A stretch of 64,000 bases of DNA, taken from Amphiura filiformis (taxonomy: Eukaryota > Echinodermata > Ophiuroidea > Amphilepidida > Amphiuridae). The stretch is taken from assembly GCF_039555335.1 (NCBI RefSeq), contig NW_027305495.1:1116001-1180000 (forward strand), read 5' to 3'. Positions 45,901-57,300 of this stretch are shown here, in pieces (position 1 is the stretch's first letter; every line of letters begins with the position of its first letter). Made by a program: the position numbers and the translations under genes. The notes below the pieces were generated by a model. It was not told the origin of the DNA. It searched no databases and saw only the letters and a list, made by a program, of their open reading frames with translations.

Positions 45901-48900
45901 ATATGTAAACGACAGATAACACCAAAAATATGAAGAAATTATTTCCAAACCGTGTTAAGTCAACAATCATTATGTTGCTCATTTTCAAGAATGCTGGTTT
46001 ACAAAAAGCAGACCATTGTCTGATTTCGTGAACAAAGGTACACATACCATTGTTTCCTTTCGTTTCCTTTATAATCGGTTACCCAACTGAAGCTATAATA
46101 CCAGCTTTATTGCGATATCGCACATGTAAAACAGACACTTGTGCACAACCAGAGAAGATCCGATTTAATCAGTTGAGCTGTTTCAATGAGTGTTATCTTA
46201 GTTTAATAGCTTTTAATTAGGTGAAAAGTCATGCAAAGGTCGAGATGAATTCTACTGTAGACATGACTGCATCATGATGTGTATGGATAATTTTTGTGCG
46301 CAGTATAGTTCTATTGTTTTGCTTTGTTATAATTTCCCCCTTGGAAAAGGGGGTCAATTCGGTAGGAAATTTTGTTTCCATTCTTTAAGAACAAATTAAA
46401 GCAAAATAAAATTCAATTTTCAGAAAATGGGATCCATGTTCGCGCACACATCTGTGAAGTTGGCCAAGGGAGAGATAAACAAATTGGTTGGCGATGGTTT
46501 TTGTCCGATAAGGATCCATGTAAATGTACAAGCATCAAACTTAGAGGATTCAACGTAGACACTACTGAATGGTCGTTCGATTCTGAGTACAGGAAGTACG
46601 TGGAGAGTCCGTTGTTTGGAGACTTGAATTGCAATGGTAGGAATCTATTTTCACATTGAGAAAGTATACACGTATTTTTATTTCGGTCCTTTTATTGACA
46701 AATTTGTTAATATTATTAAGGTTCGTATATAAAACATTTTCATTTGGGAGAAATTCTAAATTATACGCTTCTGGTTTTGGTTTGAGTGGCCACATTAAAA
46801 TCTCTTTTGTCGTCGTTTAGTTTAAGAGTGTTACTTTTTGCATAAGCTAAAAGCCAAATGAGCTTATATAATACAGCCCTCTGGTAAAACCGGCAGTGGC
46901 GTAGCCAAGTAGCCGGGAGGGGGCAAAGTGGACGCCCTTGCCACCTTCTTGACCCTTCTTGTTTTGTACCTTTTAGGCCATTTGTGTCTATTTTCGTTAA
47001 ATTCGCCCCCCTCGAAAGGTGCCTCCCATTTGCCCACCCTCTGAAAAAGTGCTGGCTACGCCACTGAAAACCGGAAGACTAAACTCCCGTGAACTTGACG
47101 ATGACACCCTGTTGCAGACCAAATTTAAGCTTAAATCCATATTATAACATTTTCATACAAAATAAATTTGTATTTCTTTGCCATAAAATGTTAGCTTTTA
47201 CTGTCATATACATCCCCTTTTAATTTTGAGCCGAACAAATAAGGCAAAGCAAAGAAAATTGGAATTTACTCCCAGCGCAGATGTTGCCAAAACGTATCAC
47301 TCCTTCGGTCGTGTTTATGACACGATCCTTTGTTGTGTAGATCACCGTGCTGCACGCCGTGTACGTACTGTGTTATTTTAACATCGCGGATGATTTCGAC
47401 TAATATTTCCATCGTAATAATAAAACGAAGGTTCCTGCGTTTTATTCAAAATCTCGGATTTTGACAAAACTACAGAACCACAGAATTTTGAAAGATATTG
47501 AGGGCTTCCTTCTCAGCAAATGTTATAAGGCCAAAAAAAAAAAAAAAGGCTTGTCTCAAAGCTCACGAGAAATTTAAAACAAATGCGAAATGCGATTTTT
47601 TAAATTTTTATTCCTGACTATTTTTCATGGTATTTTGAGAAAAAGTCTGATTTTCGCCGATTTTTCTGGAAAAACTAAAAATTTTTTTTTTTTTAATAAA
47701 AAAATTTCCGCATTTGTTTTTGTCAAATCGTGAGATTTTACAAACGCGCACGCAAGCTTTGAGACGAACCTTTTTTTGTGTGCCTAATATGGCTTTAACG
47801 GGATGTGGCAAATTATTAGCTAAGACCCTATAGATCAGACATATAGAATAATCAATGCAGTAGGCCTACTTTACCAGTTCGGTTTGTAAACTATCGCTTA
47901 ATTACACCTTAATTTTCCTCCTGTATGTTATACTTGACCCTAACTGAAAAACACATCGAAAACCGCCAACTCACAAAGCATCTGCAGGTGTGGGTATCCC
48001 TCATGATGCAATTACGACAACATGCGAATGGCCATACGGGCACGGAAAGCTTGACCAGCCAAGGTATTCCCCCCTGGCAAGGTTTTCGCCAGGGAAGTGT
48101 TACGTGTAATCCAATTATCACTCGTCAACTAGATCACGCTCTTGAGTTCTGTACCACGATCGAAGTGATCGCAACACAAAGTCTATGGCATGTACTACTA
48201 ATTCCAAAAGGTTCGTGATCCAGTTACTAAGGAGTTATGTAACCACTTCGCTGGCAAATAGCCGTGCGCGTGTCTGGCATCCAAGGGGTCCCTGTGTCAA
48301 GGTCAAAACCGCACCCGGGAAAAAATTGTCCTTTCTTCTTCTTTCTGTATTCTTACTTTCCTTTCATTCTTTAAAATACACCCGTATACTAGAAATACAT
48401 TCGAAAATATTTCGCAATGTCGATGATGAATCTAGTTAATGCAGTTTCTGTACATTCCAATATATAGTGTAAGTGCTCGCCAAGATTTTTTAAATACTTG
48501 GGATTAAGAGAAGATTGCTATTACAATAAAATGTTTCAGACTAGGAAAACATCAGTACGAACGGATTTATTTATGGTGATGATGGGAACAAACATATCAA
48601 TGTTTTATTTTTGAAATCATCTCGGCATAGGGTCTCGCATACATGACTTCAAGTAAAATGAGGTGAAAACGCACGAAAAGGTCCACAGAGTTACACGCGA
48701 AAGATTTGTGTTAAACTCAGTACTAATTTTTAAAAGGGAACAACTTCCAATGGAAGTAATTTGCAGAAAATAAACGTCTGACATGTTTGAAGGAACAACA
48801 ATGGAAGGGACAACCGCTGAGAAAACTTCGTCTGAAGGAACCACTTCTGAGACGACTTCTTACCAAACAAGTTTAAAAAAGACATCTTCTCAAGAATCGA

Positions 48901-51900
48901 CGACATTGGTACAAGGTACGAAACCCTGTCAAGTAAAAAAAACTGTTGATCACCTTAAGGGGGTACTACACCCCTGGCCAATTTTGTGCCTATTTTTGCA
49001 TTTATCTCAAAAATTATAGCGTATTATAACACATTGGTGACAAGTACGATATGTATATTATAGGGGCAAGGACTACAACTACTGCACTGGAAATTTTATT
49101 ACAGACAACAGTTGTGGAGTTACAGTCAAAAATGAGGGAAAACCAGTATTTGATCAATAAATACTTGCCTTGAGTTGCTGAATTTTCAGTGCAGTAGTTG
49201 CAGTGCTTGCCCCTATAATATACATATCTTACTTGTCACCAATGTGTTATAATTTTTGAGAAAAATGCAAAAATAGGCACAAAATTTGCCAGGGGTGTAG
49301 TACCCCCTTAAAATGGTTCAATTCTATCTCGTGTTGTTTTCTGATGCGGAAACCCATCATATTCGCTGTCGTAGTGTACGTTAGTAACCATTGGTTACTG
49401 GTTCAAGCCTGGGCTCATACACTGGCACCTGTTTCGAATTTTGATATGCCATAGGCTTTGTGTTGTGATCATTTTGATCAGTGGTACGTCACAAAGACAG
49501 CGTGAGCCAGTTGACCTAGCAACGGTCATATTCTAACGTGCACTACGACAGCGAATTCCAGGTGCTTAAATTAATTTGTGACAGTGGTTTTGATATAGGC
49601 CTATATATAAGCTGGGTTAGACGTCAATTTTTGGAGGTTGGTTTCTTTTATTCACCGAGAGCAATATATTGAACAGAATATAAGATATAATCCGGACGCA
49701 CTCCAACTTTAGACCCCCTTTTCAGCATCACTGTCAACCAAAGACCCCGCATGCTCTGTCATTAAAACACATCATATATTTCAGTTGCATCTGTCACCCA
49801 AAGATCTTCATTTTTCAATTAGAATCTTCAGCGTGCAACTTTCATTTTATCACTGATTTTGTAATTTATTTTGAAAACCATTTTAAACTAGAAAGTCAAT
49901 GTTTGAGGCTTCTTTTGGCTCTCACCCAAAGCCTTAGGACCCCATATTTTGTACATTTTGCTCTCACCCAGTGCCAGAAATCATGTTCTCACCCAATGAC
50001 CCCATAATGTTTATATTTTATATTTTGTTCTCACCGAATACCCTTACTGTGAAAGTGTTGGAACTACACCTATATCCATTTTATATTGAAGTGAGCCTCG
50101 GGGATATAATATCGTATCAACACATGATGAAAGAAAAAGGGCATTCTTTCTACAGCCACTTAAAGTTTCAAAATATTACATTATAATATGCCCTTTTCTC
50201 CATAGCATGTAATCAACCAATGGCCCTTGGTATGGAAAGTGGATCCATCAGCGATGCCCAGCTCAGCGCATCTTCTTACTATATATGGGGTATATTTCAT
50301 TATAGCCCTTCAGAAGGCAGACTAAACAACTACATCTATTGGGCATCTAGAGCTAACGACACGGGGGAGTGGTTCCAGGTGGATTTCTTATCTGTAGTCA
50401 CAGTCACCGGGATCATTACACAAGGAACAGGGAAATGGAACACAGAGGAGTGGGTAACAGAGCTTCGTATTGAATTTGGAGACTCTGCAAGTACATTGTT
50501 GCCTATAAGGGATGCTGGTGATAATATGGTATGTATGTTAGAAATTATTATTAATAACTGTTAAAAATTATTTATTTATATCATGCATACAAGTTACGTC
50601 AACCATCATTTCATGATATATTATTTACCCCTGCATGAAAAATCCAATAAATCCAATAGCAGAAATTATCAAGCGCAATTATCCAAACACACATACACAC
50701 TAACCATGCTAACACGCTGGCCGGTCCAGCGCAACAGTCATGGCTTGCTATCTCCGGTCCTGCCCTCCGCACTCGAGGGGTCAGTGGCTCTTAACCGGAC
50801 CGAAGCAAGCTACTTGTCTCTACATCTTTGTTCTTTCTTCTTTGCCTTCATCAAAAATATTTTTTAATAAGTTGGATTTTCTGACAAGAAAATCTTTTCG
50901 TTATTCGAAAAGAATAAAATTATATAGATAAAGAAAATGTTTTAAGACAAGTCTTCAACACTCATATTTTTGTTACGTATATTTCGGATCAACCCTTCTC
51001 CGTCATCAGCTGGTGGTATCTGAGTAGGAAGATAATTTTTTTCCTATCTTACTTGTTTGTAATCCTTAAAACCCTAGAAATACTGAGCCATATTTTGTAT
51101 GGTGAGCCTCAACAACTCCCTCTATGGTCATCTTTGACGGCTGGTCCTACCCCGGGTAAGGTGCTGGGGTAAAAATTTTATCACTAAAATGAGCGCAAAG
51201 GAAGGATCTACGATTTGCTTAGGTCGTTTGGGCGTAAACGCGTGCGTTTTTTGTGACGGATAAAAAATCTTAAAGGAAACTTTATGTTCCCATCATTAAA
51301 CATTCATTCCAACCTCATATGGGTCGGTAATCAAGATGGCGATGAAATTAGGTGTATTTAATATATGAGACCGTTTTAGTTTCGTAATTCGAAAAAATAA
51401 TTATGGAAAGGTATAGTGTCGAAGGTGTAACTGGAGCACCAACCACCAACACTTTCAAAACATTGTTAAAATCTTATTTGTATCCATATTAGTTGTTTTT
51501 TGCATTGCTCATTTTTGTTTCTTCTTGCTTGTTTGTGGTTTGCTCTTTTTGTTAAGCGCCTAGATCTTATTGAATAGGCGCCTTAGAAATCTCCTTTGTA
51601 TGTATGTAATGTACGAGTACACTGTTACTAGCTAAACCTATAGACAAATCCAACGAGCCAAGTCATGGTCAGGATTTGGTCGGACATCTTTGGGTAGCCG
51701 GTAGCACCAACCTGGTGTTTTGAGCGTCCAATTGTGCAAATAAAAGCCGCCTAACACCTAGAGAAGATGCAAGGACGAGGGTTAATAGAATAATAGCTAA
51801 TAATATATATAATGGAGATAATTCCGCAGGTAATCCCGTCGCATCTATTCATACATAGTCCTTTTGTTCGCAAGTACATCAATGCATAGATACCGCGTGT

Positions 51901-52535
51901 AGTTAATCCGATTGGTGTCACTTCAACAGCGAGGCCATGTAGAAGCTTGTAAACTTTTTAAAGTTAAAATCATTCTTTTGTCTACCTGTGTTTTTGCGGA
52001 AGGTGATCGAATGCAGTTTAAAATTTCCGCCAAGGCCGAATCATTTCACATTTTGGGTGCATTGTAGCCGACGGCTACCCAACTAAAGGCTGCTAGTCAG
52101 GTGTAGGATGTGTGGATTTGGATTCCTCTATAATACACCAAAATGAGGCATGCAAGAATCTGGATAAACATTTGAAAGCGCCTAGGCCTAAACTAGATTA
52201 TAAGAGTAATCGATTGTGGCGCAATGTAACAACACTTTGCCTGTGGCAGCTTTGAGAGCCTCCAATCTAAGATATGAGTGCGAAGTTGGAAGAATTTGTG
52301 ATATAGCATGAGATTATATCCCATCGTGTAATTTTTAATGTGAAATGTTCTAATTTAGTTTTCTGTTGGTTTATTTTCTACCTTTTTTTTCTAGATATTT
52401 ATTGCGAATACTGATCAATACTCCGAAGTTTCTATATCTTTCCCTGAACCAATCGTTACAAAGATTCTGCGAATCATTCCTACAGCATGGCAAAAGTGGC
52501 GCTCTCTTCGTCTGGAAGTTGTTGGCTGCAATTAA
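33837..52535 (+). CDS. Secreted discoidin protein, copy 2 (gene span)
   Basis: Exons: 33837-33916 (signal peptide, inferred link), 46424-46636, a decayed mucin exon (48733-48915), 50206-50528 and 52395-52535 (stop). All inter-module junctions are phase 1, so the signal exon can splice to the cysteine module and that module can splice straight to the discoidin exon, skipping the dead mucin exon. The predicted protein is a signal peptide, 70-residue Cys module and discoidin domain. The link from 33916 to 46424 crosses 12.5 kb including a LINE and MITEs and rests only on phase, orientation and the lack of a competing start. Convergent with the NLR at 54306. Confidence 0.65.
33917..35540. other. 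Intron/intergenic stretch
   Basis: Downstream of the signal-peptide donor. No further exon with good splice signals was recognised and no repeat is named here. Confidence 0.4.
35548..35900 (-). mobile_element. Penelope-like element C-terminal fragment
   Basis: Minus-strand frames read DRDSRWFA, then (after a frame change) SKPSLNKDGAGSNF and LLSGQRSRKSRPDTVTHSL. The RWFA...SLN-DG pattern is typical of the region after the GIY-YIG domain in Penelope-like elements. Frameshifted, with no reverse transcriptase left. Confidence 0.5.
36897..36957. repeat. (AAT)n microsatellite
   Basis: About 60 bases of uninterrupted aat repeats. The surrounding 35950-37917 holds no gene that I can support. Confidence 0.95.
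37917..39403 (+). mobile_element. LINE retrotransposon 3' part, duplicate copy
   Basis: Nearly identical to 2587-4075. It keeps the reverse-transcriptase catalytic box YADD (38665 on: MYLYADDS), out of frame in the first copy. Frames change at several points and there is no 5' half, so it is inactive. The left end is the duplication boundary, not a LINE integration end. Confidence 0.85.
39466..42958. other. 3.5-kb unit-2-specific insertion block
   Basis: In unit 1 the flanks are contiguous (ggagttaacaaattggg near 4140-4151). Here they are separated by a family P element (39466-40313), AT-rich non-coding DNA, inverted arms ctctcgccagctttttt (40805/40922), inverted aaacatgtttcacgtcc (41370/41643), a Harbinger-like MITE and a terminal 13-bp palindrome at 42931-42958. 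No gene. Confidence 0.65.
41751..41896. mobile_element. Harbinger-like MITE
   Basis: Inverted ends gggacgcaccatttgat and gggatgcaccattagat, flanked by TAA (41748-41750, 41897-41899). T-rich centre. The 3-bp TWA duplication and end sequence fit PIF/Harbinger. Confidence 0.6.
43193..43554. mobile_element. TTAA MITE family A with empty site in unit 1
   Basis: TTAA at 43189-43192 and 43555-43558. Unit 1 reads ggactccgttaaaggtac with a single TTAA at the same point (about 4370). Same subfamily as 32968-33324. Confidence 0.9.
44177..45391. mobile_element. Long TTAA element (1.2 kb), family A-related
   Basis: TTAA at 44173-44176 and 45392-45395. The empty site is at about 4990 in unit 1 (tgtctttaagatcattgc). 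The right end gggtgtagtaccccc matches family A and the left end is degenerate. No transposase frame. Confidence 0.7.
45415..46276 (+). mobile_element. Family P element, unit 2
   Basis: Full-length relative of 917-1762. Unit 1 lacks it at this place (ttgtttcatgtgtatgg near 5008), so it inserted after the duplication. Confidence 0.65.
46424..46636 (+). CDS. Exon: four-cysteine extracellular module, copy 2
   Basis: Same length, splice sites and phases as 5159-5371. All four cysteines are kept. Eight residue changes separate it from copy 1 (for example W to L and G to D near the end), against one silent change counted by eye. Family not recognised. Confidence 0.7.
46894..47066. mobile_element. 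hAT MITE with 8-bp target duplication
   Basis: Ends cagtggcgtagcca and its inverse. Flanked by aaaaccgg at 46886-46893 and 47067-47074. Confidence 0.75.
47135..47794. mobile_element. TTAA MITE family B with nested MITE
   Basis: Same insertion as 6097-6519. A second element at about 47529-47785 lies inside its right end. Its inverted ends contain gtctcaaagct, acaaatgcg and A runs. Confidence 0.6.
48075..48266. mobile_element. Hairpin MITE family H, unit 2
   Basis: Ortholog by position of 9524-9709, with ends ttcgccagggaagtg and ttgccagcgaagtgg (inverted). Confidence 0.5.
48733..48915 (+). pseudogene. Decayed mucin-like exon, copy 2
   Basis: Homologous to 11003-11197. The acceptor and first codons are replaced by unrelated sequence (tactaatttttaaa), and one extra base near 48771-48775 puts TGA in the original frame and TAA just upstream in the other frame. 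The downstream part is still open from 48783 (MFEGTTMEGTTAEKTSSEG) to the donor acaag|gtacg. Because the flanking exons are phase 1, skipping it keeps the protein in frame. Confidence 0.75.
48959..49307. mobile_element. TTAA MITE family A, second subfamily
   Basis: TTAA at 48955-48958 and 49308-49311. The empty site in unit 1 is near 11234 (cgccttaaagtggttc). The interior (cagacaacagttgtggagt) is shared with 58343. Confidence 0.88.
49361..49556. mobile_element. Hairpin MITE family H, clean copy
   Basis: 24-bp terminal arms with one mismatch (attcgctgtcgtagtg, continuing). Pairing continues imperfectly inward. A tRNA-like B-box text (ggttcaagcc) is inside. Absent from unit 1. Confidence 0.65.
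49690..50060. repeat. Repeats of ctcacccaatgacccc
   Basis: Degenerate spaced units (ctcacccaaagc, ctcacccagtgcc, ctcacccaatgaccccat, ctcaccgaatac). The same text occurs at 62430-62840 and inverted near 4120. Confidence 0.55.
50206..50528 (+). CDS. Exon: F5/8 type C domain, N-terminal part, copy 2
   Basis: A 323-bp exon with acceptor tttctccatag and donor atg|gtatgt. It encodes ACNQPMALGMESGSISD, then GEWFQVDF and GIITQGTGKW. It is intact and in the same phases as copy 1. Thirteen residues differ from copy 1, several of them consecutive (WITVHF against WGIFHY), while the framework positions are identical. Confidence 0.92.
51640..52125. mobile_element. TA-flanked short element, unit 2 position
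   Basis: Inserted in ctaaacctata/tataatacacc. Unit 1 has ctaaacctataatacacc uninterrupted near 15505. The related copy in unit 1 is at 11288-11692. Confidence 0.7.
52395..52535 (+). CDS. Exon: F5/8 type C domain C-terminus and stop, copy 2
   Basis: 47 codons including the stop, ending RLEVVGCN-stop. Four residues differ from copy 1, all in the first half (IFIANTD, SISFPEPIV). AATAAA at 52539-52544 follows the stop almost at once and may be the polyadenylation signal. Confidence 0.92.
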   Translation: MFIANTDQYSEVSISFPEPIVTKILRIIPTAWQKWRSLRLEVVGCN

Positions 52536-54305
52536 AGGAATAAATGCTGAGCCATAGAATCATTGGATTTTATTTGGCCAACAGGAATGACTTAAATCTA
52601 ACCGTAATTTAATTTTAAAACATTTTCGCTATATCCCCTAATGAAACATGTATTGATCTATTCGGTATCAAGGACAGCGACCAACGAATCCCAAGATTGT
52701 CAAAGGTAGAATCATTTATAAGATTATTAGGAAAATTCTAAGAAAAAAAAACTTATTTTGGAATGAAGTTTGGAGGACGCTACCGGACTTGGAACTTTTG
52801 CGTGAAAAGTCAATGGGATTTTTAGGTGAAATATTTCTTCTGCTGTTTATGCAAACAAAAAATCGTTGACTGACAAGATTACCAGTAGTTTTACTCGAAA
52901 GTGGATGCTTCATGTAATGCTGTGCCCCAGTTAAAGCAATTTCTGTTAATCTTTCATAATTGTTTTAGAAGCCTCTAAAATCTACCTTATACCAAGTTCT
53001 GACGATATAATCATGATAATAAAAAATAGATAATTACTATTCAGTGGTTTGCCAAATTAAAAAAAAAATCGTTATTCACTTCACATACCAAAGTTCCAAG
53101 TCCGGTAGCACATTTCTCCATTTCACGCGGTATTTCATTGCTAAAATTATTGGAATATAATACTGATATCCAGGTTTTTTTTTATCTAGACGGCTACAGC
53201 CATAGCTGCGAATCACCTTCGCACTACATTTTCAGATTCACTTTAAAATATACCCTAGCATTTTCCTTGACACCCTACATACAAATTCTGAGCCCCATTC
53301 GCCAAAAAACAATTCTTTTCTTCTTTCCGGAACACAACATACATTCATATTATTACATACTCCATTTTCCCCCCTGATTTATCGCAGTGGCCCACGCGTG
53401 ACGCAGCGGTCAAAGCGACGACGGTACTCTAACTCTAGGGGGCTTATCCCTCAGAATCTCACATGAGAAAGGGAGGGGCCTCCTCATTTCCTTACCATTT
53501 GACATTTTTGTTCTCCCCAAGGTGAGGTCACATGAAAAAAAAATCAAATTCCCCCTTTTTTTGACGAAAAGTTCGCGACCTTGAGCTAAATTGATTAATA
53601 ACAGGTCACTTTATAAAGTACAATATCTCAGCGACGCAATCAGCTATGACCTTCTTATTATGGGGGCGGGATCATTTCTGCGTAAATATAGAGGGCCAGG
53701 AGATTCACTCTCATTAAGTTATTAAAAATAAGTGACGAAATCAAAGAATCTTGGAGTAAATATTGTAATGTAATAATTGCCAGACACAATATCGATCAAT
53801 GTTGACCTTTCGTATTGAAGCAAAGACCGTGAATGATTGAAGCTATTCTTTTAGTGGCCAAAAAGGTATTTCCTAAATAAGAATGGTTAAAATTTTGAAA
53901 TGAAAAATTTAGATTGCTCGTGTGCTTATTTTACTTCTTTCATCGAAAGTAACAAACATGTCCAGTATCGTCTTGGTTGGGGTGTAGACAGCTTTCTGGT
54001 TGGGGAGGGATGTGTTGGGGTTCACAAAAAACATTCGGGGGGGGGAGACAAAAAAAATCACGGTTACATCAATATTTGACCCGGTGTTATCCGGCGTTTT
54101 TTTAAAGTGACTGTACATCTTTAAAAGGGCTTTATTGGGATGTACACAAAAATGTTGTATTTTACACTATTTCGGCCCGTGATCAGGGTAAATTCTATTG
54201 GGAAACAGGCTCTATTCGCCTTTTCGTATCCTTTGACTTCCCAATTTTCTCTTTAACTTTTCGTTAGGTGGAACTCTGTCCTCCCTGCCGGCTACGCTAC
54301 TGCCT

Positions 54306-54375
54306 TTAATACAGAGTCACGAAGTCATCCAATTCCTCTGATTGAACACCCTCAGGTAGTAAGCGTCTTGAAAAT
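54306..54375 (-). CDS. NLR copy 2 exon 9: C-terminal tail and stop
   Basis: A 70-bp exon (acceptor ctatcatag) encoding the same 23-residue tail as 18317-18386 with no residue change. It is preceded by the phase-2 donor at 55433. Confidence 0.8.
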
Positions 54376-57300
54376 CTATGATAGAAGAAAATAATTACGT
54401 ATGCAATGTAGAACTTGGTTTTGTTTAATATAGTAATTTAAAAAATGTCTTTAAAATAAAAAGTAAACAAACAAGTTGTCTGCTGTGAATAATAAATAAA
54501 ATAGAAAAGGGAAATAAGAATATGACTTATTTTTAAATCAAACTAAGTAATTATATTACTAGAAGTTCTTGACATTGGAAAGTTGCTCATTTGTAAATAG
54601 TAATATTACACATAACAAAAAGATAAGTTATCTGTTAAAAGATACGAATAGGATTTTTGAAATCAATATGACCGAAAAAAGAAAGAATCATTCATATTTA
54701 TATACTTCATTAATATATTCTTGTTCATTGATTGGTCAAAAGTGGATCACATGACCAAAAATAGTTCTACCATCAGTACTCCTATCCGTAAAATTAGTAC
54801 CTCTAAGCCGTAAATAGTATTTTCAATGTCCCGGATGAGCCGTAAATAGTACCCCCAAGCCGTAAATAGTACTTTTGACCATGCATTCCGCGTGCGCGCT
54901 TTCGATGCGACGGAACAGTTCACGCACGCGAAACTGCCATAGCGTGATTTCGCGCTGCTGTAATTGGTTAGCCCGATTTTAGCCTATTCGATTTTTTTTT
55001 GAAGGGCAAAATATAGGTTGTGCTTAAATTGGTCGTGCTGTTCACTCAGGATAGAAGCTAGGTAATCAAAACGTCAAATAATTTTCTTTTAACCAATCAA
55101 TGAACAAAGAACATATTAATGAAGTATATAAAACAAATATATACTGCCTTTATTCGAGGTTCTGGTTAAAACTATGGTCCCTCGTTGAGATCAATTAATA
55201 CTAATAGTACTATTGATCTCACCTCGGGCCCATAGTTTTAACCAGAACCTCTCATGGCAGTATATATTTGTATAATATAAAAGAAAAAGGTATATTAAAA
55301 TGTAAGATATAGTTTAATAAAACTATACTTTTCCTTATTATGAATAACCATTTGCAATTATTAAGGTTTCATCTTGATATTTTATTTTATATTAGACTAT
55401 ATCCTACCTCCTCATTTAAAAATAATACTTACCCTAACTCATCAAGGCATTTCAGTTGACTCAGTCTTGTCAGCTCTTGAAATGACCTCATGTCTAGATG
55501 TACTCCATCTAGATACAAACTCTTGATAGACCTTGCTTGCTGCATTCCCTTCATGAATGTCGCCACACAATCCTCAGGAATAAAATCATCGCAAGAGGGT
55601 ATGAGCTCGAGCCAATACAAATGAGGACATGATGTCAATGCTAAGCCACCGTGTTTCACTAAGTCTCCTGGATACGGACTGCCTTTGACATACAGTTTCT
55701 GTAGACATGTGAGTTTGCTATGTACTGAGTGCAGCAACTCATTGTGCTTACTCTTACTCAGATTATCCACATTGATATACAAGCGTGTCAACTGCCGAGG
55801 TAGAGTAACCATAAGGTGTGAAGCTACTGTATCACTCATCACATTACCCGTAATATCTAATCCTGTAAGCTGTGATGGCAAATTCTGTGCCAATAATTCC
55901 ATATCATGTGATGGTGCTTCCATGTCATTCAAACACAACGCCTGTAATGCTTTACATTGGTTGAGATTGTTAGCAAGGATTGGAATACTTTTTCCAGCCT
56001 CAGCTTTATTATATGCGATATCAAGTACATGTAGTAGTGGCATTTTGTGTAGGAATGACACAAGTTTCGTGGTTTGTTGCTGTGTAGAGGCACTTGACTT
56101 TGCATATATCTCCAACAGTGACTTCATATCACCTTCTTCGATTGCTTCAAGTAAATAATCAAAATTACTACCAAGTTTGAAGTAATTCACATAGAGTCTT
56201 TTTAATTTGATGTTCTTCAAGCTACGCATGATAGGGCCAATGTTTGTTTCCGACGAAGAAGGTAATCCTTCATATGCCTGGATGCATGGAATATAAGCTG
56301 CTATATGCGTCGAAGTATACAGAGAAATCCAGTTNNNNNNNNNNNNNNNNNNNNNNNNNACAAACGACTCCCGCATTTGTTGTATTTTGTCCTTAGGAAG
56401 ATATTTCATCCTACGTAGAGAATCGTAGAAAATTTCCAAAGATGGCCCAAAAACATCTGGATCACTGACGATTGCAATTGGGCATAATGTTATGTCAGAA
56501 ATAGCCCCGGGATCACAGTAGCTCATGAAGTATGCGAGTGCGAGCGTAGTTTTTGATGAAATTCCAAGAAATAAGATCTTGCCATCTACAAATAAACTCT
56601 TAAAAGTTGAAACGAACTCAGCCTTGGCATCAGCTTCAAAGTTGCATTCTAAACACAACTCAATATACTGTTGAATAGGTCGCGAATCGTCAAAAGATAG
56701 TTGCTCATCATAATATTTCTGTGCTGGAATTTCAGATTCGAAAATGCTCAACAGCTTTTGCATAATTAACTTGGCGGCAGGTTTTGACCTAGATGCAAAT
56801 ATCAGGACAGGAGCTATACTTAGGGCATCTTTGACAGTGTTTACGTTTTGAAGATAAGATGCTACCTTTCTGGGATTATTTTGGAGATAATTGCCAGCGC
56901 AAAATTCCTGTCCTGATTTATGGAAGAATTGCAAAGCATGTTCGCCCCTTCTACACAAAATTCCCATGCCGCGTGCTTGGTCTAGGTATTTCTGGCCACA
57001 CAATTTCTTGACTTCATCTTCTGTAAATACGATCTTTGTCGTTGTCGGTGTCAAACCGTTGACAGCTAATTCTCCGAGATAAGAATATAACATTTCCTGA
57101 AACATAATTGAACCAAACGGTCTAAGAACTTATATGCTACATTTGGTATGACTAAACAATATAGCATTAGGCTGTTCCATTTAAAATCTACATTGTAGGG
57201 CAAAAATGTGGAAGATTTAGCTAAGTCTTCCACAAAGGGAGTATGAGTTTTGGATACAATAGACAATTGGGGAACCTCCATTTGAAATACACCAGTTGTG

